NCBI RefSeq assembly: GCF_964355755.1
Contig: NC_092678.1
Coordinates: 7,908,922 to 7,972,921 of the forward strand
DNA from: Antedon mediterranea
Taxonomy: Eukaryota; Echinodermata; Crinoidea; Comatulida; Antedonidae
Length of the DNA: 64,000 bases
Direction of reading: 5' to 3'
The notes under the pieces were generated by a model. It was not told where the DNA came from and did not search any database. It saw nothing but the letters and a program-made list of their open reading frames with translations. Below, one piece after another: positions 48,058-60,735 of this stretch (positions within the stretch are counted from its first letter, which is position 1; each line of letters begins with the position of its first letter). The translations under genes were made by a program, and so were the position numbers.

Positions 48058-49404
48058 CTAGATGGTACGCTCGCTTCGCTCGCGTACCATCTAGGTCGTG
48101 CCCACAGGTGGTTCTCGAATACACAGTAATTTCAGCGTAGCAAAACTGGCGATTTCAAATGTACGTACCGCAGGACTATAATACATTGTCGTTTACAGAA
48201 ACGAATAAATAGACACGATGATTTATGTAGTCAACTAAAATTAGCACCCTGGGAATTACTTCCGAAGGAGAAACTTATCAAAATGAGTCCAAATAAAAAA
48301 TTTGGACTCATTTAAAGAAACCCAATTTGTGTTTTGTATGTAACATTAGGGTTGAGGGATGGCAAAGCGGATAGGTACAAAGAGGAACACTTTTTAAATA
48401 TATTCTGTATCCACTCAGTAACGAAATATTTTTTTCATGTTTTATAGGCCTATAAATACTATACCTGTAAATACAGTAAAACATTTGCGATTTAATAAAT
48501 AATACTTTGTTAAAACTGTCACTGTCATAATCGATTGAAATATTAAAGTACGTGTCACGATACACCACTACGACGTTTATATTTTTGGTAATTATTAATT
48601 AATACAAACGTTGAGAAGGAACTGTCAGTATAAAGTTTATTTGTATATAATAACGTGTTTATATATCTAACAGTAGAGCCTATTCACAATCTCAGTAATA
48701 AAGTTTATTTGTATATATTTTTATATTAAATCTAACAGTACGAACATTCACAGTAAGAAATGTTCGCCCGAATGTTCGATTCAAATGAGGACCAACAATA
48801 GTTAATAGGTATTTACAGTATTGTCAAAGTATTGCAAGTTTATTCTCAAAGGGCCCATATATTTACCTACCGCTTGTGTTAAACCAAGGGCTCATAAATT
48901 TACCTACTTGTGTTAAACCAAACTCTGGCAGACTGAGAGATTGGGATGTTCCATTCATCTCAAATCAATACATTTGTATAAACGTATATTAAATCTATCA
49001 AAATAGTATTTTTAAAGAAAATCGGCCTGTCTTCAACATTATGATGCTGTACTCTAGCTGTTCAACCGGTTTTCAGCCATTAAAAACAATTATCGTAGGA
49101 GGAGATAGGAAAATGCGAAGCCTCCTCGCATTTTTGTGGCGGGTATTTTTCAAGATGGACATCCATTAGATAGTGTATACCACGATCGGAAAACACCCCT
49201 ATTTGGGGCAAATCGTTGAACCTAAATTCGTTTTAATCGTCAATAACTAATTATCTAACTTAATTTAATTAGTAAACAGGGTTACATCAGGTGGTTAAAA
49301 TCAATACCGAAAGTACGAACCAACTTTATATACCATCGAGTACAAATTCTAAAAGTAAGGCGCGATTTACCGAATTTTGCCCTTACGTAAATTTATATAT
49401 AGAT
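48058..49404 (-). mobile_element. Non-autonomous Helitron, copy 1
   Basis: On the minus strand it starts TCTATATATAAATTTACG and ends in a 12-bp-stem hairpin (TAGATGGTACGC) whose last bases are the terminal CTAG. It lies between A and T. The empty site 'gttaaacatacttgtatgcc' exists in the neighbouring 86-bp tandem repeats. 1,347 bp, no Rep or helicase. Inverted relative to copy 2. Confidence 0.85.
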
Positions 49405-49655
49405 ACTTGTATGCCCAATGAGTATGCCACTGCCAAGGCTCTGTTTACACACGGTCACCAATCAGAGGCATAAATAAATTATGCTAAACAAACTTGTATG
49501 CCCAATGAGTATGCCACTGCCAAGGCTCTGTTTACACACGGTCACCAATCACAGGCATAAATAAATTATGTTAAACATACTTGTATGCCCAATGAGTATG
49601 CCACTGCCAAGGCTCTGTTTACACACGGTCACCAATCACAGGCATAAATAAATTC
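49405..49655. repeat. 86-bp tandem repeat, three copies
   Basis: Unit 'acttgtatgcccaatgag' ... 'acacggtcaccaatcaca' 'ggcataaataaatt', starting at 49406, 49492 and 49579. Helitron copy 1 sits at the left edge, in what was a further copy. Each unit has a CCAAT box followed 10-15 bp later by a TATA-like CATAAATAAAT. Confidence 0.88.
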
Positions 49656-49779
49656 CCTGTTCACACGCACAAAATTACTAACGTCATTTTAACCCTGATT
49701 TGTAATACATACTAGGGCTGATCAAAATCGGTTTTGAATCATAATAACCAGATTCTGATTAGTGGAATATTGAGGCGCA

Positions 49780-50059
49780 CAGCAAGCAGGTTAACCAATG
49801 ACAAGCGACAGTTATTCATCGCTTGTGATTGGTCAAATCACTTAGGTTGCGTTACGTCCTTGTGTTTCGTTTTGGGAACCAGGTATGAAAATTGAGATCG
49901 CCCTATCAGATCGATAATTTCTTACACAGACTGACACGATTGGTTAGCTCCCGATAACAACTCTCTAGTGTGAACCATGATTCCATACAAATTTCTAGCG
50001 TGAACCAGGTCTATAAAAACACCTCTGCTCAATTTTCTTATTCAGATAAATCAGTAGCC
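49780..50059 (+). promoter_or_regulatory. Promoter-like region with CCAAT boxes and TATA box
   Basis: TTAACCAATGAC (about 49792), GTGATTGGTCAA (about 49827) and GATTGGTTAG (about 49940) are CCAAT boxes in both orientations. TATAAAA at 50012-50018 is followed 42 nt later by GCCATGT. This arrangement is that of a compact Pol II promoter such as those of histone genes. No known gene follows. Confidence 0.45.
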
Positions 50060-50140
50060 ATGTCTACAAAAAATGAAGGCGTAACAACCACGTTTGAACA
50101 TATAGTCTATTGTATAAGTGGTACACATACTTGTATATAA
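50060..50140 (+). CDS. Short ORF (26 codons) after the TATA box, unknown
   Basis: Starts MSTKNEGVTTTFEHIVYC and stops after 26 codons. Not recognised. It could be the truncated first exon of a gene or chance. The only support is the promoter-like sequence upstream and the good start context. Confidence 0.2.
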   Translation: MSTKNEGVTTTFEHIVYCISGTHTCI

Positions 50141-51215
50141 ACACGGAAAGAGTTCAACATAGCATGCAATACTATTATACTAAACATGTTTATAGTCTTA
50201 GTACAGTAATATTATACATTTATAATTATATATTATTATAATAAACAAAAACATATAATAACAAAAATAAAAATATAGGACCGAAGGAAAAATTGATAAT
50301 TTTCTTTATATATAAGTTTCATAAACAAATAATTGTTTGTAACCTGTCTATTGCTCGCTACAAAAAACTGTTAATTAATATACAATTATGACTCAGTTAC
50401 TGAATTTACTAATTAATATAGGTCACTTGGGGTCATATTGAGCACATGTGGGCAGTATTGCAGGTGGCAAAGTATTTGGTTCATGTTTTAAATACAATGG
50501 CAGCAATTAAAAAGCAAGAAATATGAAGAATCAGAAATAAATCAAATAAAGATTTTCGGAATTACTTAAAAAAAATGTGTTTATACTATGACCATAACAA
50601 AAAAAAACAACTGTATGAGACACGTTGGCTATTCCTTATATGATTTAATGTATATACATAAAGTTGAACCCCATCCTTTGGGACACCCCTATGTAGGGGA
50701 CACACCCATTTAAAGGGACAATTTCTTGGGTCCTATGGTTCTCCCTTTAATATTGTAACTATACTATTTCATTTGTTATGAAATATAAATTTATCAAATG
50801 TATGTATCTCTTTAATTTTAATTTCATTTTAATATGAAAAACAAATTAATTAAATAAATGCATTTATGTTTTAGTTTTACTCTTTCATTTATTATGAAAT
50901 ACATATTTATTACATGTATTCATATTTCCATTTCACAATGTATCGTGTTAGCATCATAGTATAAACACACGGATAATTTGTTGATCTAAACCAACATTGT
51001 ATATAACAAAATTATATAATATCTCCAGATAAAAAATATAAACTCACTTTCTACAGAATTACTAGCATGATCGACAACAAGAGGATTTCTCTCAGATATT
51101 TAAACAACTCAATTACAATTTTAATTGTTTACATTAAATTAATTGTAACTCTATCCATATAAAATTATTTAATATATGTTGTTTCAAGATATATTTCCTC
51201 CCCTGAAAATGTGTC
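50141..51215. other. AT-rich intergenic DNA
   Basis: No gene. At about 50663-50745 a small inverted-repeat-like fragment (TTGAACCCCATCCTTTGGGA ... CCCTATGTAGGGG) looks like a DNA-transposon remnant. Confidence 0.4.
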
Positions 51216-51849
51216 ATAGTATAGGACCTGGGTCAGATTTGTATGCATTTAATTTAGGAGAGAATATCTCAACTGTTATAGGATAATTTGACCCCAACGA
51301 ACAACATGGAATGTGTGCCAAATTCGCTATCCCGGACGAACATGCCCAAAATCGGGGTCAAAGGTTAAAAATGTGTGGTTCTTATATCTCGACAACCACT
51401 TGCTTTTGGTGTCAAATTGGTCCAAAATATACATATTTATATTCGGTTTAACACAACTTTTAGCAAAAAAATGACCGGAAATGCTTTTACTGACCTTTGA
51501 CCCAAAAATGACCAAAAAACACATTTTCAGGTTAAATTATTCTTTAAAATGTCAATGGACAAACTGTATGGTATCAAATGAAAGCATACACAATATGCTA
51601 CCCATTGCTACCCAACTTGTATTGAAAATTTTTAATTATGAAGCTAATTGTATGGAAAATGTGCATATTTTGATTATTTTTATACAAAAAATTAATATTT
51701 GGTAGCGTAATTGTTATGTTTATTTATATAATATTTTTGATTATTTTTATACAAAAAATGAATATTTGGTAGCGTAATTGTTATGTTTATTTATATAATA
51801 TTAATAATTTAAGTGTTTGAAAAAACTATTTGGTATCAAATGAAAGTTA

Positions 51850-52571
51850 CTGTTATGCCTTGTGTACAGACCCCAGACTCAACTGTTTCTTATTGGGATC
51901 AATTTGAATTTGCACTAGCTAGCCAAGAACATTCATTCCATAAATATGAAACGGTTGTCGTTTTGGGCGACTTTAATATCAATTGGCCAAATGCACCACA
52001 TAAATTCTTCGACGTGTTAAACATGTATGGTTTCGATCAATTAGTAAACCAAAATACTCGACCTTCCACAAACGCTAATGATGGCTCACAGATAGATCTC
52101 GTGTTCTCAAACACGGGATCCTCAGTAAGAAATATAAGCGTCGTTGACAATCCAGTCGAGAGCGACCGCCATGCAATTGAATTTGATATCGATTGTCGTC
52201 TCTGTTTACCAACTACATCCACAATACGCTCATTTATTAAGTGGAACAGCGGTGACTTCCATCATCTAAATAATCGCTTGCATTTGGCACCTTCGAGTAT
52301 GTTCCTTAACGAAAATGACGTAAACGCATCATGGAGTGGCTTCATGGACATTATTGATGCCGCAGTTCGCGATAGTTTCCCGAGGGTCAAACGCAGAGCA
52401 CGTAAACAGAGCAGTCCATGGATAACTAAGGATATTAAACGTATGATTCAGAAGAAAAAGAAATTTTTAAAAAATCTAGACGCTCTGGCATACAAGAACA
52501 CTGGGATGCTCACAAGCAATGGCGAAACAAAGTTCACTATGCCATCAGGAAATCATATAAGGATTACGTAA
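51850..52571 (+). pseudogene. LINE C endonuclease, C-terminal part
   Basis: LGDFNINWPNAPHKFF, then QIDLVFSNT and ESDRHAIEFDI mark the second half of the EEP endonuclease. The N-terminal catalytic part is absent because of 5' truncation. The linker SSPWITKDIKRMIQKKKKF leads to a frameshift near 52500-52570. Confidence 0.78.
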
Positions 52572-52619
52572 ACAATCTATTCAGATCCGCTGACAATAAA
52601 AAACGTTTTTTTTGCGTTT

Positions 52620-54335
52620 GTGAAAGAAAAACGTTCATCTTCTTTACCCAGTAAATTTATTAATCCAACGAATAACTCTCATTACTCCAACATTGAAGAC
52701 ATTGTAAACGGTTTTAATCGTTATTTTACTTCTATTTTTAATGATGTTAACGTTCATTTTAATTTTAACGAACCTCCCCCCTGTTCTCTTAAATTCCCTG
52801 TACTTGCTGATATTTCATTTAGTCCGAATAATATAATTAACACCATATCTACATTTCGGTCTAATTCCGCTCCTGAACCAGACTTAATATCAGTCAAATT
52901 ACTCAAGCCGATATCGCATTCAATTGCCTATCCCCTTTGGTTGCAGTATCGTACTTCCCTTAATACTGGTACTGTGCCCAATGATTGGAAATGTGTAAAT
53001 ACTATTCGAGTTCATAAATCTGGCGATAAGGCAGCGATAACTAATTATAGACCAGTGGCCCTTTCCTCATTGGTGTGTAAAATTTTAGAGAAGATTATCG
53101 TAAATAACATTAATAACTTTACGTATGACAACGGTTTACTTAACCCTAATCAACATGGTTTTGTCAAACATAAATCTTGCGTAACTCAACTCAATAATGT
53201 TACCTATCACTGGTCAAAAATTCTTGACAAACGTGAGCCAGCAATTATTGATACTCTGTTTTTAGACATGAGCAAAGCATTTGATAAAATGCCCTTCGAC
53301 ATCTTATTAACAACAATTGCTGTAAATTTTAATATTCAAGGTAATATCTGGAAATGGATATCTTCATACTTGACTAACAGGAATCAGAAAGTTTGTTTCA
53401 GGGGAGCTACTTCTTCCGTACTTCCAGTCACATCGGGTATACCTCAGGGCAGTTGTCTTGGTCCAATTTTATTCAATATGTTTGTGAACGATGTTAATCA
53501 TAATGTTTCTTCTGAATGTTTTCTTTTTGCAGATGATATAATACTCTATAGACACAGATAAAATGCCAACGATATTGTTAATTTGCAAAATGATATAAAT
53601 ATTTTATCTAATTGGGCTGATAAGAATCAAATGAAATTCAATTTCAACAAAACTAAATTAATGCATATCACCATAAAGCGTAACTTTGTTAAGCCGTTGT
53701 ACTTTCTTAATGGTGAGACAATTGCGGTGGTTGATAGCCATAGACATTTAGGAGTACATATCGATTCTAAACTGAATTGGAATGTTCAAATTGATAATCT
53801 TATATCTAAAGCTAATCGAATGTTAGGCTGTATTTTTTCTGTAGCCGGAAATTGTTCTCCAGACGCGATTTCGTGTCTGTACAAAACTTTGGTGCTACCT
53901 ATTCTAGAGTATGGTTTTCCGGCGTGGGGCCCCAGAAATGGAGGACACATAAAACGCCTCGAACAGGTTCAGCGACGGGCCTCTAGACGTATTCTGGGAC
54001 CCCACTGCGGACCTATATCATACGATGAACGTTTAATAACTTTGGGTTGGTTATCTTTACGTGATAGACGTTTAATGATTTTAATTTCCTTTATATTTCG
54101 TTGTTTTTATAATGTAACTTGTTGTAGTACTGTAAATAATAATATCCATATCAATCAACGCCATCCTGAATTACTCACATTTGTCCACCCTTTTGCACGT
54201 ACCGATACTTTAAAATATTCGTCTATCAACAACTTTCCTGTTATAATGGTCATCACTACCCTCCATAATCAAAGATCAAGCAGTTACTCTTCCTTTGAAA
54301 AATTTCCTGTCGAAATTGAAAAAATATCTGCTTGA
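52620..54335 (+). pseudogene. LINE C reverse transcriptase
   Basis: NYRPVALSSLVCKILEKII, DTLFLDMSKAFDKMPFDIL, GIPQGSCLGPILFNMFVND and catalytic FADDIILY. An in-frame stop at 53559-53561 follows almost at once. The frame resumes at 53583 with LSNWADKNQMKFNFNKTKLM, HLGVHIDSKLNWN and LPILEYGFPAWGP, then the C-terminal tail to 54335. At least one frameshift (52571-52620) and one stop make it inactive. Confidence 0.82.
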
Positions 54336-55030
54336 TCAACGCTAAATTTATTTTAATTGTGATAGGTGTATTTTAAATTGTGTAACACAGTAATACAAAT
54401 TAATTAAATTTTTTATATATTCTGTATATTTTATATTCATTTTTAACTTGTATTAAGTTGTATGTTACAGGGGTTGCGGACACAAATGTGTTATGGCGCT
54501 CTGTTGCTGTCGCAACCCCTGGACCGCTTGTTGTCGAATAAAGAAATGAAAATGAAAAGCCCATAAAATATTCTATCCATTGCTACCCAACTTGTATTAA
54601 AAATCTGTAATTATGATGCTAATTTTGTTAAAAATGTGCATATTTTATTATTTTTTGACTAAAATGAGTATATTAAATAGTGTAAAGTTATTTTGGTTTA
54701 TTTATAATATTAAATAATTCAAGAGTTCTTTTGGTGTCAAATTGTTTAGAATATACATATTTATATTTGGTCTAACACAACTTTTAGCAAAAAAATGACC
54801 GGAAATGCTTTTACTAACCTTTGACCCAAAAACGACCAAAAAACACATTTTCAGGTTAAATTATTCTTTAAAATGCCAATGGACAAACTGTATGGTATCA
54901 AATGAAAGCATACACAATATGCTACCCATTGCTACCAAACTTGTATTGAAAATTTTTAATTATGAAGCTAATTGTATGGAAAATGTGCATATTTTGATTA
55001 TTTTTATACAAAAAATGAATATTTGGTAGT

Positions 55031-55345
55031 GTAATTGTTATAATAATAATAATAATAATACCACATTTATATAGCGCCCTTTTCATGAGTAATCATGCTC
55101 AAAGGCGCTTTACAAGCATTATTACCCCAGTATTTTTTGGGATCAAACACGTATGGAAACATACTCCCATAATGCAGCCAGTAACCAGCGCAAAGTTGTG
55201 TCTAGATCTAACTGGGTACCCATTTATACACCTGGGTGGAGAGAGGCAACGTAAGTAAAGTATCTTGCCTACGGATACAAGCAATGCGGCGAGAGTAGTC
55301 CAACGTCCAACACACTGCGCCAGATTCAACACACTGCGCCAGTTA
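55031..55345. repeat. Short dispersed repeat (TATATAGCGCC family)
   Basis: (AAT)n, ACCACATTTATATAGCGCCC, GGCGCTTTACAAGC, then CATTTATACACCTGGGTGGA and a 22-bp ending given twice (CAACACACTGCGCCAG). TTAT(AATG) on both sides suggests a target duplication. Same family as 9640-9765. Confidence 0.65.
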
Positions 55346-55466
55346 TAATGTTTATTTATATAATATTAAATAATTAAAGTGTTTGAAAAAACTATTTGGT
55401 ATCAAATGAAAGCCCATAAAATATTCTATCCATTGTTACCCAACTTGTATTAAAAATCTGTAATTA

Positions 55467-57166
55467 TCTATATATAAATTTACGTAAGGGCAAAATTCGG
55501 TAATTCGCGCCTTACTTCTAGAATTTTTACTCGATGGTATATAAAGTTGGTTCGTACTTTCGGTACTGATTCTAACCACCTGATGTAACCCTGTTTACTA
55601 ATTAAATTAAGTTAGATAATTAGTTATTGACGATTAAAACGAATTTAGGTTCAACGATTTGCCCCAAATAGGGGTGTTTTCCGACCGTGGTATACACTGT
55701 CTAATGGATGTCCATCTTGAAAAATACCCGCCACAAAAATGCGAGAAGGCTTCGCATTTTCCTATCTCCTCCTACGATAATTGTTTTTGATAGCTGAAAA
55801 CTGGTTGAACAGCTAGAGTACAGCATCATAATGTTGAAGACAGGCCGATTTTCTTAAAAAAATACTATTTTGATAGATTTAATATACGATTATACAAATG
55901 TATTGATTTGCGAGGAATGGAACATTCCAATCTCTGTTTCACAAGTGTCTATTCCCTCAGGCGTCGTAAAGGCAAGTACAGTACTGTATACTCGAAATTC
56001 GATCCATTTTTGTTTTCAATCTGTGCTGCAGATGTTGGATATAATTTTTTTTTAAACGGATAATGAGCTAGCGTTTTCACTCGCCGTATATTATGTACAA
56101 ATCTTTATTATTGCAGTTAAACCACCCACATCATCACCTTTCCCTCACTGGCATGAGTAGCGTTGTAAAACCAGTAGAGACCACTAAACCATAGATGTAG
56201 ACACCACATTTGTCTTTTTAAACCCAGGAGTTGAGGAGTTATGAGCCATCAAATGCCACAAAAAGGTCACTGACCTTTGACCCTCAATATCTCACTAACG
56301 CAGCAACTAGAACGCTGCAAAAATGTTTTGGTATTTATTCACACCTAAAGCTACAAGAAATTACCAAAAGACCTTTTATTAGAATTTTTTCAAGGTTACA
56401 TAGGATAAATGTCACATATAGCCTGTACTAAGAATAGGCCTACGGTACATCACATGCCCTAAACGCAGAACAACTTTGGTGGGTAGGGTAGGAACCAACT
56501 TAAGTATGAATTGGCTCAAGAAACAATTGAAAACCATTAGGCCTACTAATTAAGTTGAGTTAGATAATTTAATATTTATTGACGATTAAATCGAATTTAT
56601 GATTTTCCCCGAATAGAGGTGGTTTTCACAAATTGTTTTACATTATATTATAAACATATACACGTCGTAGTGATGTATCGTTACATGTGCTGTACTATTT
56701 CAATCGACTAGGACGGTGATAGTTTCAACAAAGTATTACATCGCAATGTTTTACTGTGTTTAGTGGTATATTATTTGTAAAACATGAAAGCAATTAATAT
56801 TTCGTTACTAAATGGATAAAGAATATATTTTAACATTGTTCCTCTTTGCACCCATCCTCTTCCCCATCCCTCAACCCTAATGTTACATACAAAACACAAA
56901 TTAAGTTTGTTTAAATTTTACTTAAACAATTGGTCTTATTTTGTGACAAGTTTCTCTTTCGGAAGTAATAGGGTGCTAATTTTAGTTGAGTACATAAATC
57001 ACAGTGTCTATTTATTCGTTCCTGTAAACGACATGTATTATTGTCCTGCGGTAGCCTACGTACATTTGAAATCGCCAGTTTTTTAACGCTGAAATTATTA
57101 TGTATTCGAGAACCATCTGTGGGCACGACCTAGATGGTACGCGAGCGAAGCGAGCGTACCATCTAG
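55467..57166 (+). mobile_element. Non-autonomous Helitron, copy 2
   Basis: Starts TCTATATATAAATTTACG and ends in the TAGATGGTACGC hairpin and CTAG, between A and T. The paralogous empty site 'aaaatctgtaattatgatgc' is intact at about 54600. 1,700 bp. The interior matches copy 1 in inverted orientation and contains AAAGGTCACTGACCTTTGAC near 56263. No protein of a Helitron is encoded. Confidence 0.9.
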
Positions 57167-60100
57167 TGATGCTAATTTTGTTAAAAATGTGCATATTTTA
57201 TTATTTTTTTACTAAAATGAGTATATTAAATAGTGTAAAGTTATTTTGGTTTATTTATAATATTAAATAATTCAAGAGTTCTTTTGGTGTCAAATTGTTT
57301 AGAATATAAATATTTATATTTGGTCTAACACAACTTTTATCGAAAAAAATGACCGGAAATGCTTTTACTGACCTTTGACGCAAAAATGACCAAAAAACAC
57401 ATTTTCGGGTTAAACTATTCTTTAAAATGCCAATGGACAAACTGTATGATATCAAATGAAAGCATACACAATATGCTACCCATTGCTATCCAACTTGTAT
57501 TGAAAATTTTTAATTATGAATCTAATTGTATGGAAAATGTGCATAATTTGATTATTTTTATACAAAAAATGAATATTTGGTAGCGTAATTATGTTTATTT
57601 ATATAATATTAAATAATTTAAGTGTTTGGAAAAACTATTTGGTATCAAATGAAAGAACCACACATTTTTAACCTTTGACCCCGATTTTGGGCATGTTCGT
57701 CCCGGATAGCGAATTTGGCACACATTTCATGTTGTTTGTTGGGGTCAAATTATCCTATAACAGTTGAGATATTCTCTCCTAAATTAAATGCATACAAATC
57801 TGACCCAGGCCCTAGACTATCAGGAAAACAATGATTTTGGGTGACAATTACAATTTTTATAATTCATTGGTAACAAATATTATTAATTAAAAACCAGTTT
57901 GCTACATCCTGTAAATTATGATATTTCTGATATTTTTAATGTCGCTAGGATTAAATATTTTTATATTTTCTTCTTTTTCAGATGAATATGTTTAGTTTAG
58001 CTAGAGTACAGCATCATAATGTTGAAGACAGGCCGATTTTCTTAAAAAAATACTATTTTGATAGATTTAATATACGATTATACAAATGTATTGATTTGCG
58101 AGGAATGGAACATTCCAATCTCTGTTTCACAAGTGTCTATTCCCTCAGGCGTCGTAAAGGCAAGTACAGTACTGTATACTCGAAATTCGATCCATTTTTG
58201 TTTTCAATCTGTGCTGCAGATGTTGGATATAATTTTTTTTTAAACGGATAATGAGCTAGCGTTTTCACTCGCCGTATATTATGTACAAATCTTTATTATT
58301 GCAGTTAAACCACCCACATCATCACCTTTCCCTCACTGGCATGAGTAGCGTTGTAAAACCAGTAGAGACCACTAAACCATAGATGTAGACACCACATTTG
58401 TCTTTTTAAACCCAGGAGTTGAGGAGTTATGAGCCATCAAATGCCACAAAAAGGTCACTGACCTTTGACCCTCAATATCTCACTAACGCAGCAACTAGAA
58501 CGCTGCAAAAATGTTTTGGTATTTATTCACACCTAAAGCTACAAGAAATTACCAAAAGACCTTTTATTAGAATTTTTTCAAGGTTACATAGGATAAATGT
58601 CACATATAGCCTGTACTAAGAATAGGCCTACGGTACATCACATGCCCTAAACGCAGAACAACTTTGGTGGGTAGGGTAGGAACCAACTTAAGTATGAATT
58701 GGCTCAAGAAACAATTGAAAACCATTAGGCCTACTAATTAAGTTGAGTTAGATAATTTAATATTTATTGACGATTAAATCGAATTTATGATTTTCCCCGA
58801 ATAGAGGTGGTTTTCACAAATTGTTTTACATTATATTATAAACATATACACGTCGTAGTGATGTATCGTTACATGTGCTGTACTATTTCAATCGACTAGG
58901 ACGGTGATAGTTTCAACAAAGTATTACATCGCAATGTTTTACTGTGTTTAGTGGTATATTATTTGTAAAACATGAAAGCAATTAATATTTCGTTACTAAA
59001 TGGATAAAGAATATATTTTAACATTGTTCCTCTTTGCACCCATCCTCTTCCCCATCCCTCAACCCTAATGTTACATACAAAACACAAATTAAGTTTGTTT
59101 AAATTTTACTTAAACAATTGGTCTTATTTTGTGACAAGTTTCTCTTTCGGAAGTAATAGGGTGCTAATTTTAGTTGAGTACATAAATCACAGTGTCTATT
59201 TATTCGTTCCTGTAAACGACATGTATTATTGTCCTGCGGTAGCCTACGTACATTTGAAATCGCCAGTTTTTTAACGCTGAAATTATTATGTATTCGAGAA
59301 CCATCTGTGGGCACGACCTAGATGGTACGCGAGCGAAGCGAGCGTACCATCTAGTGATGCTAATTTTGTTAAAAATGTGCATATTTTATTATTTTTTTAC
59401 TAAAATGAGTATATTAAATAGTGTAAAGTTATTTTGGTTTATTTATAATATTAAATAATTCAAGAGTTCTTTTGGTGTCAAATTGTTTAGAATATAAATA
59501 TTTATATTTGGTCTAACACAACTTTTATCGAAAAAAATGACCGGAAATGCTTTTACTGACCTTTGACGCAAAAATGACCAAAAAACACATTTTCGGGTTA
59601 AACTATTCTTTAAAATGCCAATGGACAAACTGTATGATATCAAATGAAAGCATACACAATATGCTACCCATTGCTATCCAACTTGTATTGAAAATTTTTA
59701 ATTATGAATCTAATTGTATGGAAAATGTGCATAATTTGATTATTTTTATACAAAAAATGAATATTTGGTAGCGTAATTGTTATGTTTATTTATATAATAT
59801 TAAATAATTTAAGTGTTTGGAAAAACTATTTGGTATCAAATGAAAGAACCACACATTTTTAACCTTTGACCCCGATTTTGGGCATGTTCGTCCCGGATAG
59901 CGAATTTGGCACACATTTCATGTTGTTTGTTGGGGTCAAATTATCCTATAACAGTTGAGATATTCTCTCCTAAATTAAATGCATACAAATCTGACCCAGG
60001 CCCTAGACTATCAGGAAAACAATGATTTTGGGTGACAATTACAATTTTTATAATTCATTGGTAACAAATATTATTAATTAAAAACCAGTTTGCTACATCC

Positions 60101-60186
60101 TGTAAATTATGATATTTCTGATATTTTTAATGTCGCTAGGATTAAATATTTTTATATTTTCTTCTTTTTCAGATGAATATGTTTAG
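55811..60186 (+). repeat. 2,188-bp direct tandem duplication
   Basis: 55811-57998 and 57999-60186 are almost identical. The duplicated block starts inside Helitron copy 2 and runs past the right end of the inverted-repeat element. The junction is 'tttagttt|agctagagtac'. The only difference I noticed is near 57588 versus 59776, where the first copy lacks four bases (GTAATTATG against GTAATTGTTATG). Confidence 0.92.
57999..59354 (+). mobile_element. 5'-truncated Helitron copy created by the duplication
   Basis: Carries the Helitron interior and 3' terminus (hairpin and CTAG at 59354) but not the TC end, because the duplication breakpoint lies inside copy 2. Confidence 0.88.
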
Positions 60187-60394
60187 TTCTTAAAAGAGCT
60201 AACTTGTGTATATATATATCTTTATTTGTCACAGTTAGCTTCACAGACTTCCCTGCAAATATAAAAAAGTATAGTAGAAATAAATTTCTTTCTCACTTTA
60301 TCAAAATTGATTCAAACATTTATAAAAATAAAGGCATCTACAGCATATAATAATTGGTAAATAATTTTCAATTTTAATAAAAAACTTTGAATTT
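60187..60394. other. AT-rich spacer
   Basis: No gene or repeat identified apart from (TA)n near 60210. Confidence 0.4.
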
Positions 60395-60735
60395 GTGGCA
60401 CATACTGGACTGTGGCGCTTACTGGACTGTGGCGCTTATTGGACGGGTGGCAATTTGTGGACTGTGGAGCTTTTACTAGACTGTGGCACTTACTTGTGTG
60501 GTGCGTACTGGACTGTAGAGCTTACTAGACTGTGGTGTTTACTGGAATGTGGCGCTTACTGGACTGTGGCGCTTACTGGACTGTGGCGCTTACTGGACTG
60601 CGGCGCTTACTGGACTGTGGCGCTTACTGGATGGACTGTGGCGCTTACTGGACTGCGGCGCTTACTGGACTGCGGCGCTTACTGGACTGCGGCGCTTACT
60701 AGACGGTGGCGCTTATTAGACTGTGGCGTTTTAAA
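60395..60735. repeat. 17-bp minisatellite
   Basis: About twenty copies of TGGCGCTTACTGGACTG, with a (T/C)GG variant. It stays open in one frame, giving a repetitive WRLLDCGAYWTVAL peptide, which is a by-product. Confidence 0.88.

Larger units (their letters stand above)
51847..54559 (+). mobile_element. LINE C, 5'-truncated jockey/CR1-superfamily LINE
   Basis: Inserted at 'ggtatcaaatgaaag|cccataaaat'; the uninterrupted site is visible at about 55397-55420. It carries the endonuclease C-terminal half, RT and a 3' end 'gtcgaataaagaaatgaaaa'. Confidence 0.85.
51216..57820. mobile_element. Second large inverted-repeat element, with nested insertions
   Basis: Left end ATAGTATAGGACCTGGGTCA is inverted at the right end (57801-57820). 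Inversion extends about 180 bp inward, through 'aaattcgctatcccggacga' and 'ggggtcaaaggttaaaaatg'. The interior has direct repeats with 'catatttatattcggttt', 'aaaatgaccggaaatgctt', 'tgacctttgaccc' and 'ggtatcaaatgaaag', clearly related in theme to the element at 7559-10832. Interrupted by LINE C, a short dispersed repeat and a Helitron. Target duplication not resolved. Confidence 0.7.
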
